A DNA stretch of 64,000 bases from Lachnospiraceae bacterium (GCA_031280955.1 JAITGA010000007.1:1-64000); one strand, 5' to 3'. Counted from the first letter of the stretch, positions 52,019-61,605 are shown. Notes: generated by a model from the letters alone, not told the origin. Made by a program: numbers and translations.

Positions 52019-52897
52019 TCACTCAATATTTTGGATTTGCTCCCTAATCTTTTCGATTCCGGTCTTTAACTCTATTGCTTTATTGATAACCTCAATATCA
52101 TCTGTCTTTGAAGCAATCGTATTCGCTTCGCGATTCATCTCTTGGGCGATAAAATCCAGCTTACGCCCGACACTATCACTTTCATCAAGCGCCAAAGTCA
52201 TTGTGTTTATATGACTGCGAAGCCGCACCAGTTCTTCGTTTAGGCAAGCGCGGTCGGCAAAAATCGCTACCTCAGTCAAAAGGCGGGACTCATCTACTTT
52301 TGCATCAGCTAAAAGGTTTTCCACCTTTTCCCTCAGTCTGCGGGTATAGTCTTCAACAATCTGCGGCATTCGCCCATCAATAAAATCAACATTATCCTGC
52401 ATCGCCTGAAGCATCGCCGTGATATCACGATGTAATACGGCACCTTCATTGGTACGGCTTTCTACAAACTCTGCCGCTGCCCCTGTTATCGCTGCTTTGA
52501 GACCATCCCATACCTTGCTTTCATCAACAGGAAGCTCTGCCATCGTAAGCACTTCCGGGAAACGTGACAGAGACAGCACCCGCACATCCATCTCCAGCGC
52601 AAAGTCTTCTTGCAGCTGTTTGAGACCTTTCATGTACTCAGCCGCTACTTTTTCGTTATATTTGACCTCCAGTTCACCATCTGCCAAATCCACATAGCCA
52701 ATGAAAACATCAACCTTACCACGTTTGGCGTAGCTTTTCATCAAGCCTTTGACCTTGGCTTCATAAAATCCGAACTTCCTTGGCATCTTGACACTTAGGT
52801 CTAAATGACGGTGGTTGACTGACCTGATTTCGGCAGTTATCCTGCGTTCACCGTCAGTTGTTTCATTTCGTCCATATCCGGTCATGCTCTTTATCAT
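52019..52897 (-). CDS. YicC family endoribonuclease
   Basis: 292 residues, full length. The N-terminus MIKSMTGYGRNE and the following AEIRSVNHRHLDLSVKMPR are the family signature, and the C-terminal DUF1732 part has EEL.RLRSHI-like sequence and VGRKLDFIAQEMNREANTIASK. YicC of E. coli and YloC of Bacillus are RNA-cleaving enzymes acting on small RNAs or mRNAs. The gene is 25 bases downstream of pta and before gmk. The family call is firm; the RNA targets are unknown. Confidence 0.93.
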   Translation of the reverse strand: MIKSMTGYGRNETTDGERRITAEIRSVNHRHLDLSVKMPRKFGFYEAKVKGLMKSYAKRGKVDVFIGYVDLADGELEVKYNEKVAAEYMKGLKQLQEDFALEMDVRVLSLSRFPEVLTMAELPVDESKVWDGLKAAITGAAAEFVESRTNEGAVLHRDITAMLQAMQDNVDFIDGRMPQIVEDYTRRLREKVENLLADAKVDESRLLTEVAIFADRACLNEELVRLRSHINTMTLALDESDSVGRKLDFIAQEMNREANTIASKTDDIEVINKAIELKTGIEKIREQIQNIE

Positions 52898-52922
52898 AAA
52901 TCCTGCTTTCGTAGAGCGTATA

Positions 52923-53924
52923 TTATTGTAGCTGCGCCTGTACTGCCGTTAGCGCAACAACACCGACAATATCCTCCCACGAGCAACCACGAGAAAGGTC
53001 ATTGACCGGTTTGGCGATACCCTGGAGTATCGGACCGTATGCCTCGGCATTACCAAGTCGTTGGACGAGTTTATAAGCGATATTGCCACTATCAAGGTCA
53101 GGGAAAATGAGGATGTTGGCTTTTCCTGCCACCTCACTTCCCGGTGACTTGGTTTTGGCAATCGAGGGAACGAGTGCCGCATCCACTTGTAGTTCGCCGT
53201 CAAGCGTAAGGTGCGGATACTCTTCCTTGGCAATCCGGGTTGCCTCGATCACCTTGTCAACCAGCTCATGTTCTGCGCTGCCTTTGGTCGAATGTGACAG
53301 CATGGCAATAATCGGCTTCGTCCCTACCAAATTCCGGAAACTTTGCGCCGAAGTGTCAGCTATTGCTGCCAAATCTGCGGCACTTGGATTTTGAATCAAG
53401 CCGCAATCGGCAAAAAGTAAAGTCCCATCAGCACCATGAGTACTATTGGGACAACACATCAAGAAAAAAGTGGATATCAACTTTGCTCCCGGAGCGGTTT
53501 TTAGAAGCTGCAAAGCCGGGCGCAAGGTTTGGGCGGTAGAATGACAAGCTCCGGCAACCATCCCATCGGCATGGTCAGCCTTTACCATCATGACCCCGAA
53601 TGTCACCGGGTCATTGAGTAATGTTTCACGGGCGAGTTCACGGGTCATGCCTTTATCTTTTCTTGCCCGATAAAGCAGTTCGGTATAATCCTCGGTAACA
53701 TCGTTCATTTCCGGATTGATGATGGTCACGCCGTCCAAATCAATTTCCAACCAGACCGCTCCGTCTCGCACTTTTTCCTCATTGCCTACCATGATGATAT
53801 CGGCAATGTTCTCATCAATAATGTGGGCGGCAGCAATCAAAGTCCGTTTGTCGGTTGTCTCAGGAAGGACAATGGTTTTGCGGTTCGCCCTTGCTTTTTG
53901 CTTGATAATCTCGATATACGACAT
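52923..53924 (-). CDS. pta: Phosphate acetyltransferase
   Basis: 333 residues, the short single-domain Pta. Seen are IVLPETTDKRTLIAA near the N-terminus, ADGMVAGACHSTAQTLRPALQ, MLSHSTKGSAEH, and the C-terminal AEAYGPILQGIAKPVNDLSRGCSW. It interconverts acetyl-CoA and acetyl phosphate; with acetate kinase it yields ATP in fermentation. ackA, commonly next to it, is not present on this side. It has a good promoter and a ribosome site AAGGAG, and is the first gene of the pta-yicC-gmk-rpoZ-rimO-pgsA run. Confidence 0.96.
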   Translation of the reverse strand: MSYIEIIKQKARANRKTIVLPETTDKRTLIAAAHIIDENIADIIMVGNEEKVRDGAVWLEIDLDGVTIINPEMNDVTEDYTELLYRARKDKGMTRELARETLLNDPVTFGVMMVKADHADGMVAGACHSTAQTLRPALQLLKTAPGAKLISTFFLMCCPNSTHGADGTLLFADCGLIQNPSAADLAAIADTSAQSFRNLVGTKPIIAMLSHSTKGSAEHELVDKVIEATRIAKEEYPHLTLDGELQVDAALVPSIAKTKSPGSEVAGKANILIFPDLDSGNIAYKLVQRLGNAEAYGPILQGIAKPVNDLSRGCSWEDIVGVVALTAVQAQLQ

Positions 53925-53963
53925 GAATGTCTCCTTACGAGTATAGTTCGTGGCAGATAAGTT

Positions 53964-53992
53964 ATCTTAACATATTTACTTATTCGTTTCAA
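53964..53992 (-). promoter_or_regulatory. Sigma-A promoter of pta
   Basis: Minus strand: -35 TTGAAA (53987-53992), 17-base spacer, -10 TAAGAT (53964-53969). It gives a leader of about 30-35 bases with AAGGAG before the ATG. Confidence 0.7.
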
Positions 53993-54021
53993 GTAGTAAT
54001 CATGCGCATTGCTTTGGCACA

Positions 54022-54050
54022 TTGCTTTCAACTCCAAATCATGGTACATT
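54022..54050 (+). promoter_or_regulatory. Promoter of tmcAL, placed for a leaderless transcript
   Basis: -35 TTGCTT (54022-54027), 17-base spacer, -10 TACATT (54045-54050) preceded by TGG. The -10 ends six bases before the tmcAL ATG, so transcription should begin at or next to the start codon. Confidence 0.55.
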
Positions 54051-54056
54051 GCCAGT

Positions 54057-55361
54057 ATGAAAGTAATCGGGGTAATCGCTGAGTTTAATCCTTTCCATCG
54101 TGGTCATGAGTATCTGCTTGCCTATGCCAAAAAGGAAGCAAATGCAGATTTTGTCATCGTCGTAATGAGCGGCGATTTCGTCCAGCGCGGCTCTCCGGCG
54201 ATACTTAATAAATTCACCCGCACGCAGATGGCATTAACCAACCATGTCGATTTGGTCATTGAGCTTCCCGCTGTTTATGCTACTGCCAGTGCTGAGTATT
54301 TTGCCCGTGGTGCGGTTGGTATCTTGGACAAACTGGGAGTGGTCGATGAACTTTTCTTTGGGAGTGAGTGCGGGGATACCGACAAACTTCATCTTGCTGC
54401 CATGGCAAAGGATGTTGAAACCGCTGCCTACCAAAGAGCTCTACGAGCAAATCTGAAAAGCGGGCTTTCTTATCCGCTTGCTCATAGTAATGCCCTAACA
54501 AGTGACAACAGCATCACCTTTGATAAAGCGATCATCACTAAACCAAATAATATCCTCGCCATTGAATATATCCGTGCTCTTGCTTTTTGGGAAAGCAGTA
54601 TTAAACCAATGACCATCAAGCGGGTGGGTTGTGGTCATCATGACTCACAACTTTCAGAGGAGGGGTTTTGTTCGGCAACGGCATTACGGAAGCTCTTGCT
54701 TACAAAAGCAAGTGAATCTCATCAGGACAATCATTTGAATAGGAAAATAAATAGCAACCGGAATAGTCATGACACTTTGCTGCAAGGTATTATTCCTTTC
54801 ATACCTGCCAACACTCTTCCCTTTTATCCGCCCGCTTCGCATTTCATCGCAGAAAACGATTTTTCCTCATTGCTTCATTATAAGCTGTTATCGAAAAGTG
54901 CCGCTGAGTTATCGTCGTACTTTGATGTTTCTTTTGACATTGCCAACAAGATTGTGAAGAATCTAGCAGGTTTCACCACTTTCCTTGATTTTGCCCAACT
55001 CATCAAAGCCAAAAACCTAACCTATGCCCGAGTGATGCGTGGCCTCATTCATATTTTGCTGGATATATATGATGACGATGTTACTTTCTATGCGGAGCAG
55101 GGTTACATATTCTATGCCCGAATCCTGGGGTTTGGGGAAAATGCGGGTGATTTATTAGCAGAAATCAAAATACGGTCAACCATACCGCTTATTTCCAAGC
55201 TGGCTGTTGCTGACCGTATACTTGATAGTGTCGGAATGAAAATGTTATCAAAAGATATTCACGCCGCCCACATATACCGAAGTACCCTTTACCACAAATC
55301 GGGGTTGCCGTTTAGGCACGAGTGTACTGTTCCGGTGGTGTTACCGTTCGTTCCTTACTGA
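54057..55361 (+). CDS. tmcAL: tRNA(Met) cytidine acetate ligase
   Basis: 434 residues. The nucleotidyltransferase-like N-terminus has IAEFNPFHRGHEY, the HIGH-type motif, followed by VVMSGDFVQRG and ELPAVYATASAEYFARGAV. TmcAL (YlbM) activates acetate with ATP and makes N4-acetylcytidine at the wobble position of elongator tRNA-Met. The C-terminal part is diverged but of normal length. No ribosome site precedes the ATG and a promoter lies almost directly on it, so leaderless translation is likely (inference). A longer TTG-started frame is rejected since family homology begins at MKVIGVI. Its 3' end overlaps the convergent lipoprotein gene by 7 bases. Confidence 0.93.
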   Translation: MKVIGVIAEFNPFHRGHEYLLAYAKKEANADFVIVVMSGDFVQRGSPAILNKFTRTQMALTNHVDLVIELPAVYATASAEYFARGAVGILDKLGVVDELFFGSECGDTDKLHLAAMAKDVETAAYQRALRANLKSGLSYPLAHSNALTSDNSITFDKAIITKPNNILAIEYIRALAFWESSIKPMTIKRVGCGHHDSQLSEEGFCSATALRKLLLTKASESHQDNHLNRKINSNRNSHDTLLQGIIPFIPANTLPFYPPASHFIAENDFSSLLHYKLLSKSAAELSSYFDVSFDIANKIVKNLAGFTTFLDFAQLIKAKNLTYARVMRGLIHILLDIYDDDVTFYAEQGYIFYARILGFGENAGDLLAEIKIRSTIPLISKLAVADRILDSVGMKMLSKDIHAAHIYRSTLYHKSGLPFRHECTVPVVLPFVPY

Positions 55362-57691
55362 ATCTCATTCACATATATCTGGGCTCGGCTCTGGATAATT
55401 GTCACTACTTCCTGGACAGTTTTTTGTCCGGCGAAGAATGATGCTGCTTCTTCTTCGATTATTTCCAGAAGCTGATCGTTGAGCTCGGAAATCCCATTAA
55501 CTGAATAGATATAATTTAGCAGCTTGTCCACTTCTGCCCGTGACATAGGCGGGATAATTACTTCGACCCCATCCACCATGTGAGTTTCATCATACTCATA
55601 TCTATTACCATCGCCATCAGTCCAGAAGGGTTTTTTCATCGCTTCTTCGGCTCTTTGTTCAAGAATACGGCGATTAATCGGCAACAACCAAGCTTGTGAT
55701 TCCTGATACTCGTCACTCAGATATTCACGGAGAAACTCCCATGCACCGTCTTGATTGCTTCCCCTTTGTGACATGGCAAAGGATACTGAATAAGTGTTGA
55801 CGACTGCACCGATTCCGGCATCACTAGGAAAGCCAATTGCTGTCACCGTTTCCCCAAACATGCCTTTTTCATTACGATTATAGGCTTGGAAGTTATTGAT
55901 ACCCGTCATCATTAAGAGGACGCGATCCATACGATAATTACTATCCCAGTTCATCCAGTAATCGGGGTCATCCATAAGTGCGCTATAATCAATTGTCTCA
56001 GGAAAGCCCTTCAAAAACTCAAGTAAATGAATGAAGCCCGGCTCATTGAAGTGACATTCACCTTTGACCCAGTCAACATACTGGTTGCCGCCAAACGCAA
56101 GAGCGGCACGAAGCAGTGTTGCCCGATCTATGGTTAGGTCAAATAGTGATGTTCCCGATGGCATCCTTGCATGTAGTGCCATCGCCTCTTCCAGTGTCCA
56201 CCCCGGTTCTGTGCCGACCAATGAAGCTTTGCCAATTACTGTTTCAATAACGAAATGCGGCATCAAACGGTACATTTTGCCATTTATCGAGTAAGCTTCC
56301 ACGACATTGGGCAAAAGATCGGAAACTAATAGTTCCGGGTCTTTTTCAATATATGGCAGTAAATCCGCAAACAATCCCTTGGCGGCATAACTAGCTATCG
56401 GTAAATCCCAACTCACAATCAAGATATCCGGTATCCTTCCCGCCGCAATATCAGCATTGAGCCGGTTCGCTCCTGCCATCCAATCACTTGCCGTATTATA
56501 CTGGGAACTATAATCAACAAGGACAATGCGGTATTGGTCGTTATTTCTGTTGAAGTTGACGACCCGCCCCCTCACATCCCAGTCAATTGATGTCCCCGCA
56601 AGGGTAATGGCAGTTTTGTCCTGTACATCCTTGGGGTCTACCTTGGTGAACATGGCAAAATAAGGACGCCAAGTAACATTGTCAAAAATCTGAGCCCAAA
56701 ATAAATCAGGGCTAAAAGCAAGAAGATTGGAAATCGAATGAGTAATAACATCAGAATCAATATAGTTCATCAGCTTTACCAATTCCCCACCCAGATTATA
56801 GCCATATACATTATTGGAATCCGACACGAAAAAATCATAGCCGACACCCGGATGAAAGGTATAACCCCAAACATTACCGCTTAGCTCATACTCCCTGCCA
56901 AGACTTCCATCTGCGGGATTTAGTTCACGCAAAACCATGTTAGTACCATCGAATGAAAATGAAGTGGAAACAATACGTCCGTCACGAAGCGGTATAAGAG
57001 TGCCGCCGTAAGTGTTATCACCGAAATCAATGTTCATCAATCCCTGATAACTGCCATCAAATCCAAATATGGCATAGGCATCATTTACCCCCAACAGCAG
57101 CGTATCGTTAGGCAAAGTAATCAGTTGATTGACACTTATGTATCCATCCCTGACCCACTCCGAGTTATCGTTTAGCAAGGCAAGTTCCCGCTCGTTGCCA
57201 TCTAAACCAAGTTCAACCAGATAATACATCATCATCCCGAAGTCGGGTACTCCATCCAGTTGTAACCGTGGTGTGACCGGTCTGCCAAAGTTATCATCCA
57301 CATTAAAGTCATCATTAAAACTAGGACTGACTGACTTAATTGCAAAAATACGCCCATCGTTCGCTCCCGTGATACTGATGTAGTATGTATTACTATTCAT
57401 AATATATTCTACTTGCTGAACGATATTACCATCATTGTCAAGACTGCTTAGCCGCATCGTTCGGTTAGAGTAGTTCGCATCCCATACTGAACCTTGCATA
57501 TAAACCACATCCCCGGCAACGAAAACCTCCGCTCCATCAGGATACGCTGCCGAAGCAGGAAGTTCATTCAACCGAAAGACATAATCCTTGGAGGCGATCT
57601 CATCCCCCTTACTGCAACCTGCACAGCCTGCCATTACTGCCAATAACGAAATAGCGGCAATGATAAAAATAAGTTTTTTCTTACGCTTCAT
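55355..57691 (-). CDS. Long extracellular solute-binding lipoprotein with N-terminal propeller-like region (paralogue 1)
   Basis: 778 residues. A lipoprotein signal ends in AVMAGC (lipidated Cys 23). Residues about 45-370 form repeated beta-rich blades of the GFDGSYQGLMNI and NLGGELVKLMNY type, resembling a beta-propeller. Residues about 375-760 are a family 1 solute-binding protein: VRGRVVNFNRNNDQYRIVLVDY, RIPDILIVSWDLPIASYAAKGLFADL and WEFLREYLSDEYQ. The C-terminus EEEAASFFAGQKTVQEV closely matches the second such protein at 62522. It overlaps the MacB-like gene by 11 bases, with GAGGAAAAAG before the ATG. The fused propeller is unusual for a sugar-binding protein. Ligand unknown, carbohydrate inferred. 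Confidence 0.8.
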   Translation of the reverse strand: MKRKKKLIFIIAAISLLAVMAGCAGCSKGDEIASKDYVFRLNELPASAAYPDGAEVFVAGDVVYMQGSVWDANYSNRTMRLSSLDNDGNIVQQVEYIMNSNTYYISITGANDGRIFAIKSVSPSFNDDFNVDDNFGRPVTPRLQLDGVPDFGMMMYYLVELGLDGNERELALLNDNSEWVRDGYISVNQLITLPNDTLLLGVNDAYAIFGFDGSYQGLMNIDFGDNTYGGTLIPLRDGRIVSTSFSFDGTNMVLRELNPADGSLGREYELSGNVWGYTFHPGVGYDFFVSDSNNVYGYNLGGELVKLMNYIDSDVITHSISNLLAFSPDLFWAQIFDNVTWRPYFAMFTKVDPKDVQDKTAITLAGTSIDWDVRGRVVNFNRNNDQYRIVLVDYSSQYNTASDWMAGANRLNADIAAGRIPDILIVSWDLPIASYAAKGLFADLLPYIEKDPELLVSDLLPNVVEAYSINGKMYRLMPHFVIETVIGKASLVGTEPGWTLEEAMALHARMPSGTSLFDLTIDRATLLRAALAFGGNQYVDWVKGECHFNEPGFIHLLEFLKGFPETIDYSALMDDPDYWMNWDSNYRMDRVLLMMTGINNFQAYNRNEKGMFGETVTAIGFPSDAGIGAVVNTYSVSFAMSQRGSNQDGAWEFLREYLSDEYQESQAWLLPINRRILEQRAEEAMKKPFWTDGDGNRYEYDETHMVDGVEVIIPPMSRAEVDKLLNYIYSVNGISELNDQLLEIIEEEAASFFAGQKTVQEVVTIIQSRAQIYVNEIQ

Positions 57692-58757
57692 CTTTTTCCT
57701 CTTTCTTTCGCTTACGGATAAAAGCAAACGCCTGCCGTATTTGTTCAAATAGCCAAATGAAAATACTCCCCCATGTCCATTCCCGCCGTATGTAGAGCAG
57801 GAATAGCCACACGACTACTATCACTATTGTAACTGATAAAAACAATATTTCCAATATCTTCATAAATGAAAGTATATCTTCAATGCCACGTGCATAGTTT
57901 TCCCAATAAGGAAAGCGGATAGCGTATGACTGCATTGATCTGAGTCCTGTGTCTGCCAATACTGCCATCAACTGCCGCCACCCATAGCGAGCGGTATTCT
58001 CAATTATCATCACTCCGTCGTCACTACTGCCGATTGCCTCTGTCACTGCGCGATAAGCATAGCCGCTGACGGGATTGGGCATGACTATCTCATAACTGTT
58101 GACTCCGCTTGATTCTCCATTGAGTTCCAGTGATTCAAGGGACATATAAAGAAAGCCGCTGTCAAGTCCGGCGGCTTCCCATAACCGCCCTGACTCTCTC
58201 TTAATCACCCCGCTGACATAGTGGGGAATATTATTGATGAAAACCTCTTTGCCGGCGATATCGGACGAACCAAAAAGCTGCCACGCCGCTTCTTCATCAA
58301 TAATGATGGAGTCTCTGTTGATTTCCGTTCCCGAAAAATACCTGCCGCTTACCAACTCCAGCGGATGAAAGTGGAAAAAATCGCCACTAACACCTATAGC
58401 CCGGGTATTGAGCGTCGCCCGGCTACTGACGACCGTAACCGTCCCGATTGATGAAAATGTATCAATATAAGAGCGGGCGTTTTCGTTTTCGGAAAGATAT
58501 GATGATTGCCGTAGACTGTTGGTGATAGACTGGCGAATTGTCATGATACGATTGAAATCCACATCTTCATTATCAGCAAAAAAACTGCTGACTTGGGCAA
58601 ATCCGCCGCTTTCGTCCCATCTTGAAGCCGCCAACTGGTCGTCAAGCGATGCTTTGATAGAGTACGCACCCAAAGCCAAAGCCGTATAAAGTAACAAAGA
58701 AATAACAGCCGTCAATGTCAGTATTATTTGTTTGCGGGTAAAGTGGTTTATAAGCAT
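57681..58757 (-). CDS. MacB-type periplasmic-core-domain membrane protein
   Basis: 358 residues. An N-terminal membrane segment (about 10-32) is followed by an extracytoplasmic MacB_PCD-like domain with VSGDFFHFHPLELVSGRYFSGTEINRDSIIIDEEAAWQLFG, a strong family pattern. One further membrane segment (about 305-328) precedes a basic tail. The usual FtsX part with three more membrane helices is missing, so this is half of a MacB-type permease. It stands between the HlyD-like adaptor gene and the binding-protein gene in one operon. It could form a trans-envelope link with the adaptor instead of being a classic exporter (inference). Confidence 0.75.
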   Translation of the reverse strand: MLINHFTRKQIILTLTAVISLLLYTALALGAYSIKASLDDQLAASRWDESGGFAQVSSFFADNEDVDFNRIMTIRQSITNSLRQSSYLSENENARSYIDTFSSIGTVTVVSSRATLNTRAIGVSGDFFHFHPLELVSGRYFSGTEINRDSIIIDEEAAWQLFGSSDIAGKEVFINNIPHYVSGVIKRESGRLWEAAGLDSGFLYMSLESLELNGESSGVNSYEIVMPNPVSGYAYRAVTEAIGSSDDGVMIIENTARYGWRQLMAVLADTGLRSMQSYAIRFPYWENYARGIEDILSFMKILEILFLSVTIVIVVVWLFLLYIRREWTWGSIFIWLFEQIRQAFAFIRKRKKEEKDEA

Positions 58758-58809
58758 AGTTTCTTTCTAGGGTATCTAAAATACTTGTATCATCCTACCG
58801 CCCATTGGT

Positions 58810-58946
58810 AGGGTGTGATTCATAAAGCGGGCCATTGCTCAACGTCGGTACTTAGGCGGTTTTAGACCCGCTTTTGGGTCTACCGCCTTATGTACCGCTA
58901 CGTTGAGTATTGAGCGAGAGCGCGCCCGATGATGAATCCACACCCT
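58810..58946 (+). repeat. Dispersed structured repeat, copy 3
   Basis: Most diverged copy. Ends AGGGTGTGATTCAT and ATGAATCCACACCCT pair with the same one-base bulge, and outer CCCAT/ATGGG (58801-58805, 58951-58955) extend the stem. Core arms are CTCAACGT/ACGTTGAG where the others have CAAAACGT/ACGTTTTG, so both arms changed together. GGGC/GCCC replaces GGGT/ACCC. The GC-GAGA-GC hairpin is unchanged. It fills the gap between the adaptor and MacB-like genes inside the operon. Confidence 0.8.
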
Positions 58947-58985
58947 GCTTATGGGCTTAGCTACACCCCTCACTTAGCTTTCACG

Positions 58986-60602
58986 TCAATTTGACAATCT
59001 TATCTGTGTACCTGCCACCACCGGTTTCGTTGCCGTGGTGATAGTGTATTCATAAGGGAAGATGCCTGCTGAAATCGCTGAATTATTATCATCTTCAGCC
59101 AAAACCGTCACATCAACCCGTGAGGCATAATACCGATTACTAAGCGGTGTGCTTCTCGTTTCAACGATGAGGATAAACTTCCCATTGCTGTCTTCACGGA
59201 CTGCCGAGTTCGGCACCGTCAGCTCAAAGTTGGCACTTCTTTGTCCGACTGACAAGTTAAGCTGCTGTCCCGGTTGGACATCAGAACCGGTAACGGTGAA
59301 TACCAACAACCTGTTTTGTCCCGGATTGGCAGGGTCAGGCATGATGGCACTGAGAACAACGCTTAGGTCACTCCACCACCATCCGCTCGTTACCTCTGCC
59401 GGGTCACCGACCTGCACCCGACTGGCTTGCTCGTTACTAACGGAAAAACTGGTGGTAAAACCACGCCCTGCGGGACGAATAACGGCTATTGTATCTTCCT
59501 TTTTCATCGTCTCGCCTGCTGCCAGACTGAGGGAGGTAATCACCCCCGCAACCGGTGCCAGTACTGCGCCGCCGACGGCACTTTCCTTTAACTTCACGAT
59601 TTCATCTTTCTTGGCATCAAGCTTATCCACTTGATTGGCAAAATTCAGCTCATCCATAATATTCCCGGTGGCATTACCGTAAGCTTCCTTTAGCGTTTCA
59701 TGCCGCCTCTCGGCATCTGCCAGAGCGATAGTCGCCAATACCAGTTCGTTTTGCGCTATTTCAATCGCATTATTCAGGGCTTTTTCACGGTTCGCATACT
59801 GGTCTCGCAGGAAAATATAAGACTTGAACGAAGCTTCATGTTGTTCATTGGTCACCTTGCCCATATCAAAATACTTGTTGAGTGCCGCCAGAGTCCTTGT
59901 TTCCTCGAGGGCATTCTCAAAAGAGATAAATCCTGCAAACCTCGGATCATATGACTGCAATATTGAGTTGACCGACCTCAGGACATGATTGGCATAGTTT
60001 TCCAGTTCGATTAACAGTTCATCCTTTAGTGCCACTTGACTGCCGCTTGCCACTCCCAGGGAAACAAGTCGTCTATGTACTACTTCCTCGGCGATTTTGA
60101 GTGCTTCTATTGATTTAGTCGAGGCTTCCACCCTGCTCCCCAAGGAGGTAATCTGATCACGGAAATCATCAAAAGAGCGAAATTCACCGGAAACCACCTT
60201 TTGAATCACTTCGGGACTGACTCCGGCGGCAAACAACTGTTGATTGAAGGAAAGCTCCATCGCTACCAGTTCCTGCTCCGCTTTCTTTAGCTCCTCGCTG
60301 TCACCTTCTTCAAGCAAGTAGATGACATCATCCCTTTCCACCTCTTCACCGACCCGCACCGCTACACTGGCGATTACCCGTCCTTCTGCGGCAATGACAT
60401 TGTATGGGTCAGTAGCTACGACTGTACCTGTCCCCCTGACCCGTGAGGCGATACTGCCCGGTTGGACGAAGACTGTTGCCACCTCCGGCAGGGAATAATT
60501 CATGATGGTATTGGAGAAGAATGTAAGTGCCAACAGTATTACCAAAAATACTATTGCCGCATTTTTGATCCACTCCCTGCGTTTAGTTGTTTTTTCGTTC
60601 AT
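58986..60602 (-). CDS. HlyD-family efflux adaptor
   Basis: 538 residues. One N-terminal membrane anchor (about 12-32) and then an extracytoplasmic part. The biotinyl-lipoyl-like hairpin halves are GTGTVVATDPYNVIAAEGRVIASVAVRVGEEV and GGAVLAPVAGVITSLSLAAGETMKKEDTIAVI, separated by a long alpha-helical coiled-coil hairpin (about 105-335). A beta-barrel and membrane-proximal domain follow. Such adaptors work with MacB-type or other ABC exporters; in Gram-positives they link to a permease in the same membrane. Two ATG codons are adjacent; the second is better spaced from AAGGAGG. It follows two sugar permeases in the operon, an unusual combination. Confidence 0.85.
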   Translation of the reverse strand: MNEKTTKRREWIKNAAIVFLVILLALTFFSNTIMNYSLPEVATVFVQPGSIASRVRGTGTVVATDPYNVIAAEGRVIASVAVRVGEEVERDDVIYLLEEGDSEELKKAEQELVAMELSFNQQLFAAGVSPEVIQKVVSGEFRSFDDFRDQITSLGSRVEASTKSIEALKIAEEVVHRRLVSLGVASGSQVALKDELLIELENYANHVLRSVNSILQSYDPRFAGFISFENALEETRTLAALNKYFDMGKVTNEQHEASFKSYIFLRDQYANREKALNNAIEIAQNELVLATIALADAERRHETLKEAYGNATGNIMDELNFANQVDKLDAKKDEIVKLKESAVGGAVLAPVAGVITSLSLAAGETMKKEDTIAVIRPAGRGFTTSFSVSNEQASRVQVGDPAEVTSGWWWSDLSVVLSAIMPDPANPGQNRLLVFTVTGSDVQPGQQLNLSVGQRSANFELTVPNSAVREDSNGKFILIVETRSTPLSNRYYASRVDVTVLAEDDNNSAISAGIFPYEYTITTATKPVVAGTQIRLSN

Positions 60603-60630
60603 CATATCCTCCTTAAAGGCTGTCTCTCTC

Positions 60631-61605
60631 TTAGCCTTTTATCCCACCTTGGTAGGTAATCCCCTCTACCAGATAATCCTCACCGTACAAAAATACCAAA
60701 ATCGGCGGAATCATGTAAATCGTCGCCACCGCAAATGCCAGACCTATTTCTGCTTCATTTATTTTGGACAAAAATACTGATAAAGGATGATAAAGTGAAT
60801 CCGATATCAATATAAGTGGTTGTTCTACCATGTTCCAATAGTCGATGAAGACCAATATCGCTACTGAACCAATTGCCCCCTTGCAAAGCGGCAAGGCAAT
60901 CCGCCAAAAAAGCTGCCACTCTCCTGCCCCGTCGATTTGTCCCGCCTCCATCAGCGAAGTGGGGATTTTGCGCATATATTTGGTCAAAAGAAAGACTGCA
61001 AACGGCGAAGCAATACCCGGTAGCCAGATAGCCCAACGGGTATCAAGCAGGTTAAGGAATTCTGATACGAGATAGTTCGGGACCAGTGTTACCTGATAAG
61101 GCATCAGCATCAGGATTATGTATAGGAAAAATATCATTTCCTTGATCCGTCCTTGATATCTGGTAAAACCATATGCCGCCAAACTGGCAATCGCCAATTG
61201 GAAAACCACTATCGGCACGACCAAAATCACCGAGTTCCAAAACTTAATCAAGTAATCGGGACTGCGAAGCAAAAATGTCTCGTACTGACTAAATGATACC
61301 ATATCGGGGATGAATTTCAAGTTGACCCGCTCAGAAATAAAAACCCGTCCCCCCGAATCAGAAGTGGCAAAAACCTGTCCGTAGTTGGCAGAAATCTCTG
61401 ATGCTGACATAAATGAGTTGGTTATCGTCAGGAAAATCGGCATCAAAAACAAAAATGCGAAAAACACTGCCACCGTTGTAAAAATCAGCATCCGTATTAG
61501 TGACACCCGCTTACGGTGGGTTGCCTTTTTTTTGACTGCTGCTTGCCATCTCTCCAGTGACTCTTCCTTGGTAAGCGGTCTTGTTTGTCTTCGCAATTTT
61601 GCCAT
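60631..61605 (-). CDS. Carbohydrate ABC transporter permease (MalG/UgpE type)
   Basis: 324 residues with six membrane segments from about residue 30. The binding-protein-dependent permease EAA loop is visible as EAGQIDGAGEWQLFWRIALPLCKGAIG. YGFTRYQGR and FLLTKYMRKIP are also typical. It forms the inner-membrane channel together with the partner permease encoded immediately upstream (one base between stop and start). AAGGATAAA precedes the ATG. Substrate probably a carbohydrate, given the binding proteins in the operon. Confidence 0.93.
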   Translation of the reverse strand: MAKLRRQTRPLTKEESLERWQAAVKKKATHRKRVSLIRMLIFTTVAVFFAFLFLMPIFLTITNSFMSASEISANYGQVFATSDSGGRVFISERVNLKFIPDMVSFSQYETFLLRSPDYLIKFWNSVILVVPIVVFQLAIASLAAYGFTRYQGRIKEMIFFLYIILMLMPYQVTLVPNYLVSEFLNLLDTRWAIWLPGIASPFAVFLLTKYMRKIPTSLMEAGQIDGAGEWQLFWRIALPLCKGAIGSVAILVFIDYWNMVEQPLILISDSLYHPLSVFLSKINEAEIGLAFAVATIYMIPPILVFLYGEDYLVEGITYQGGIKG

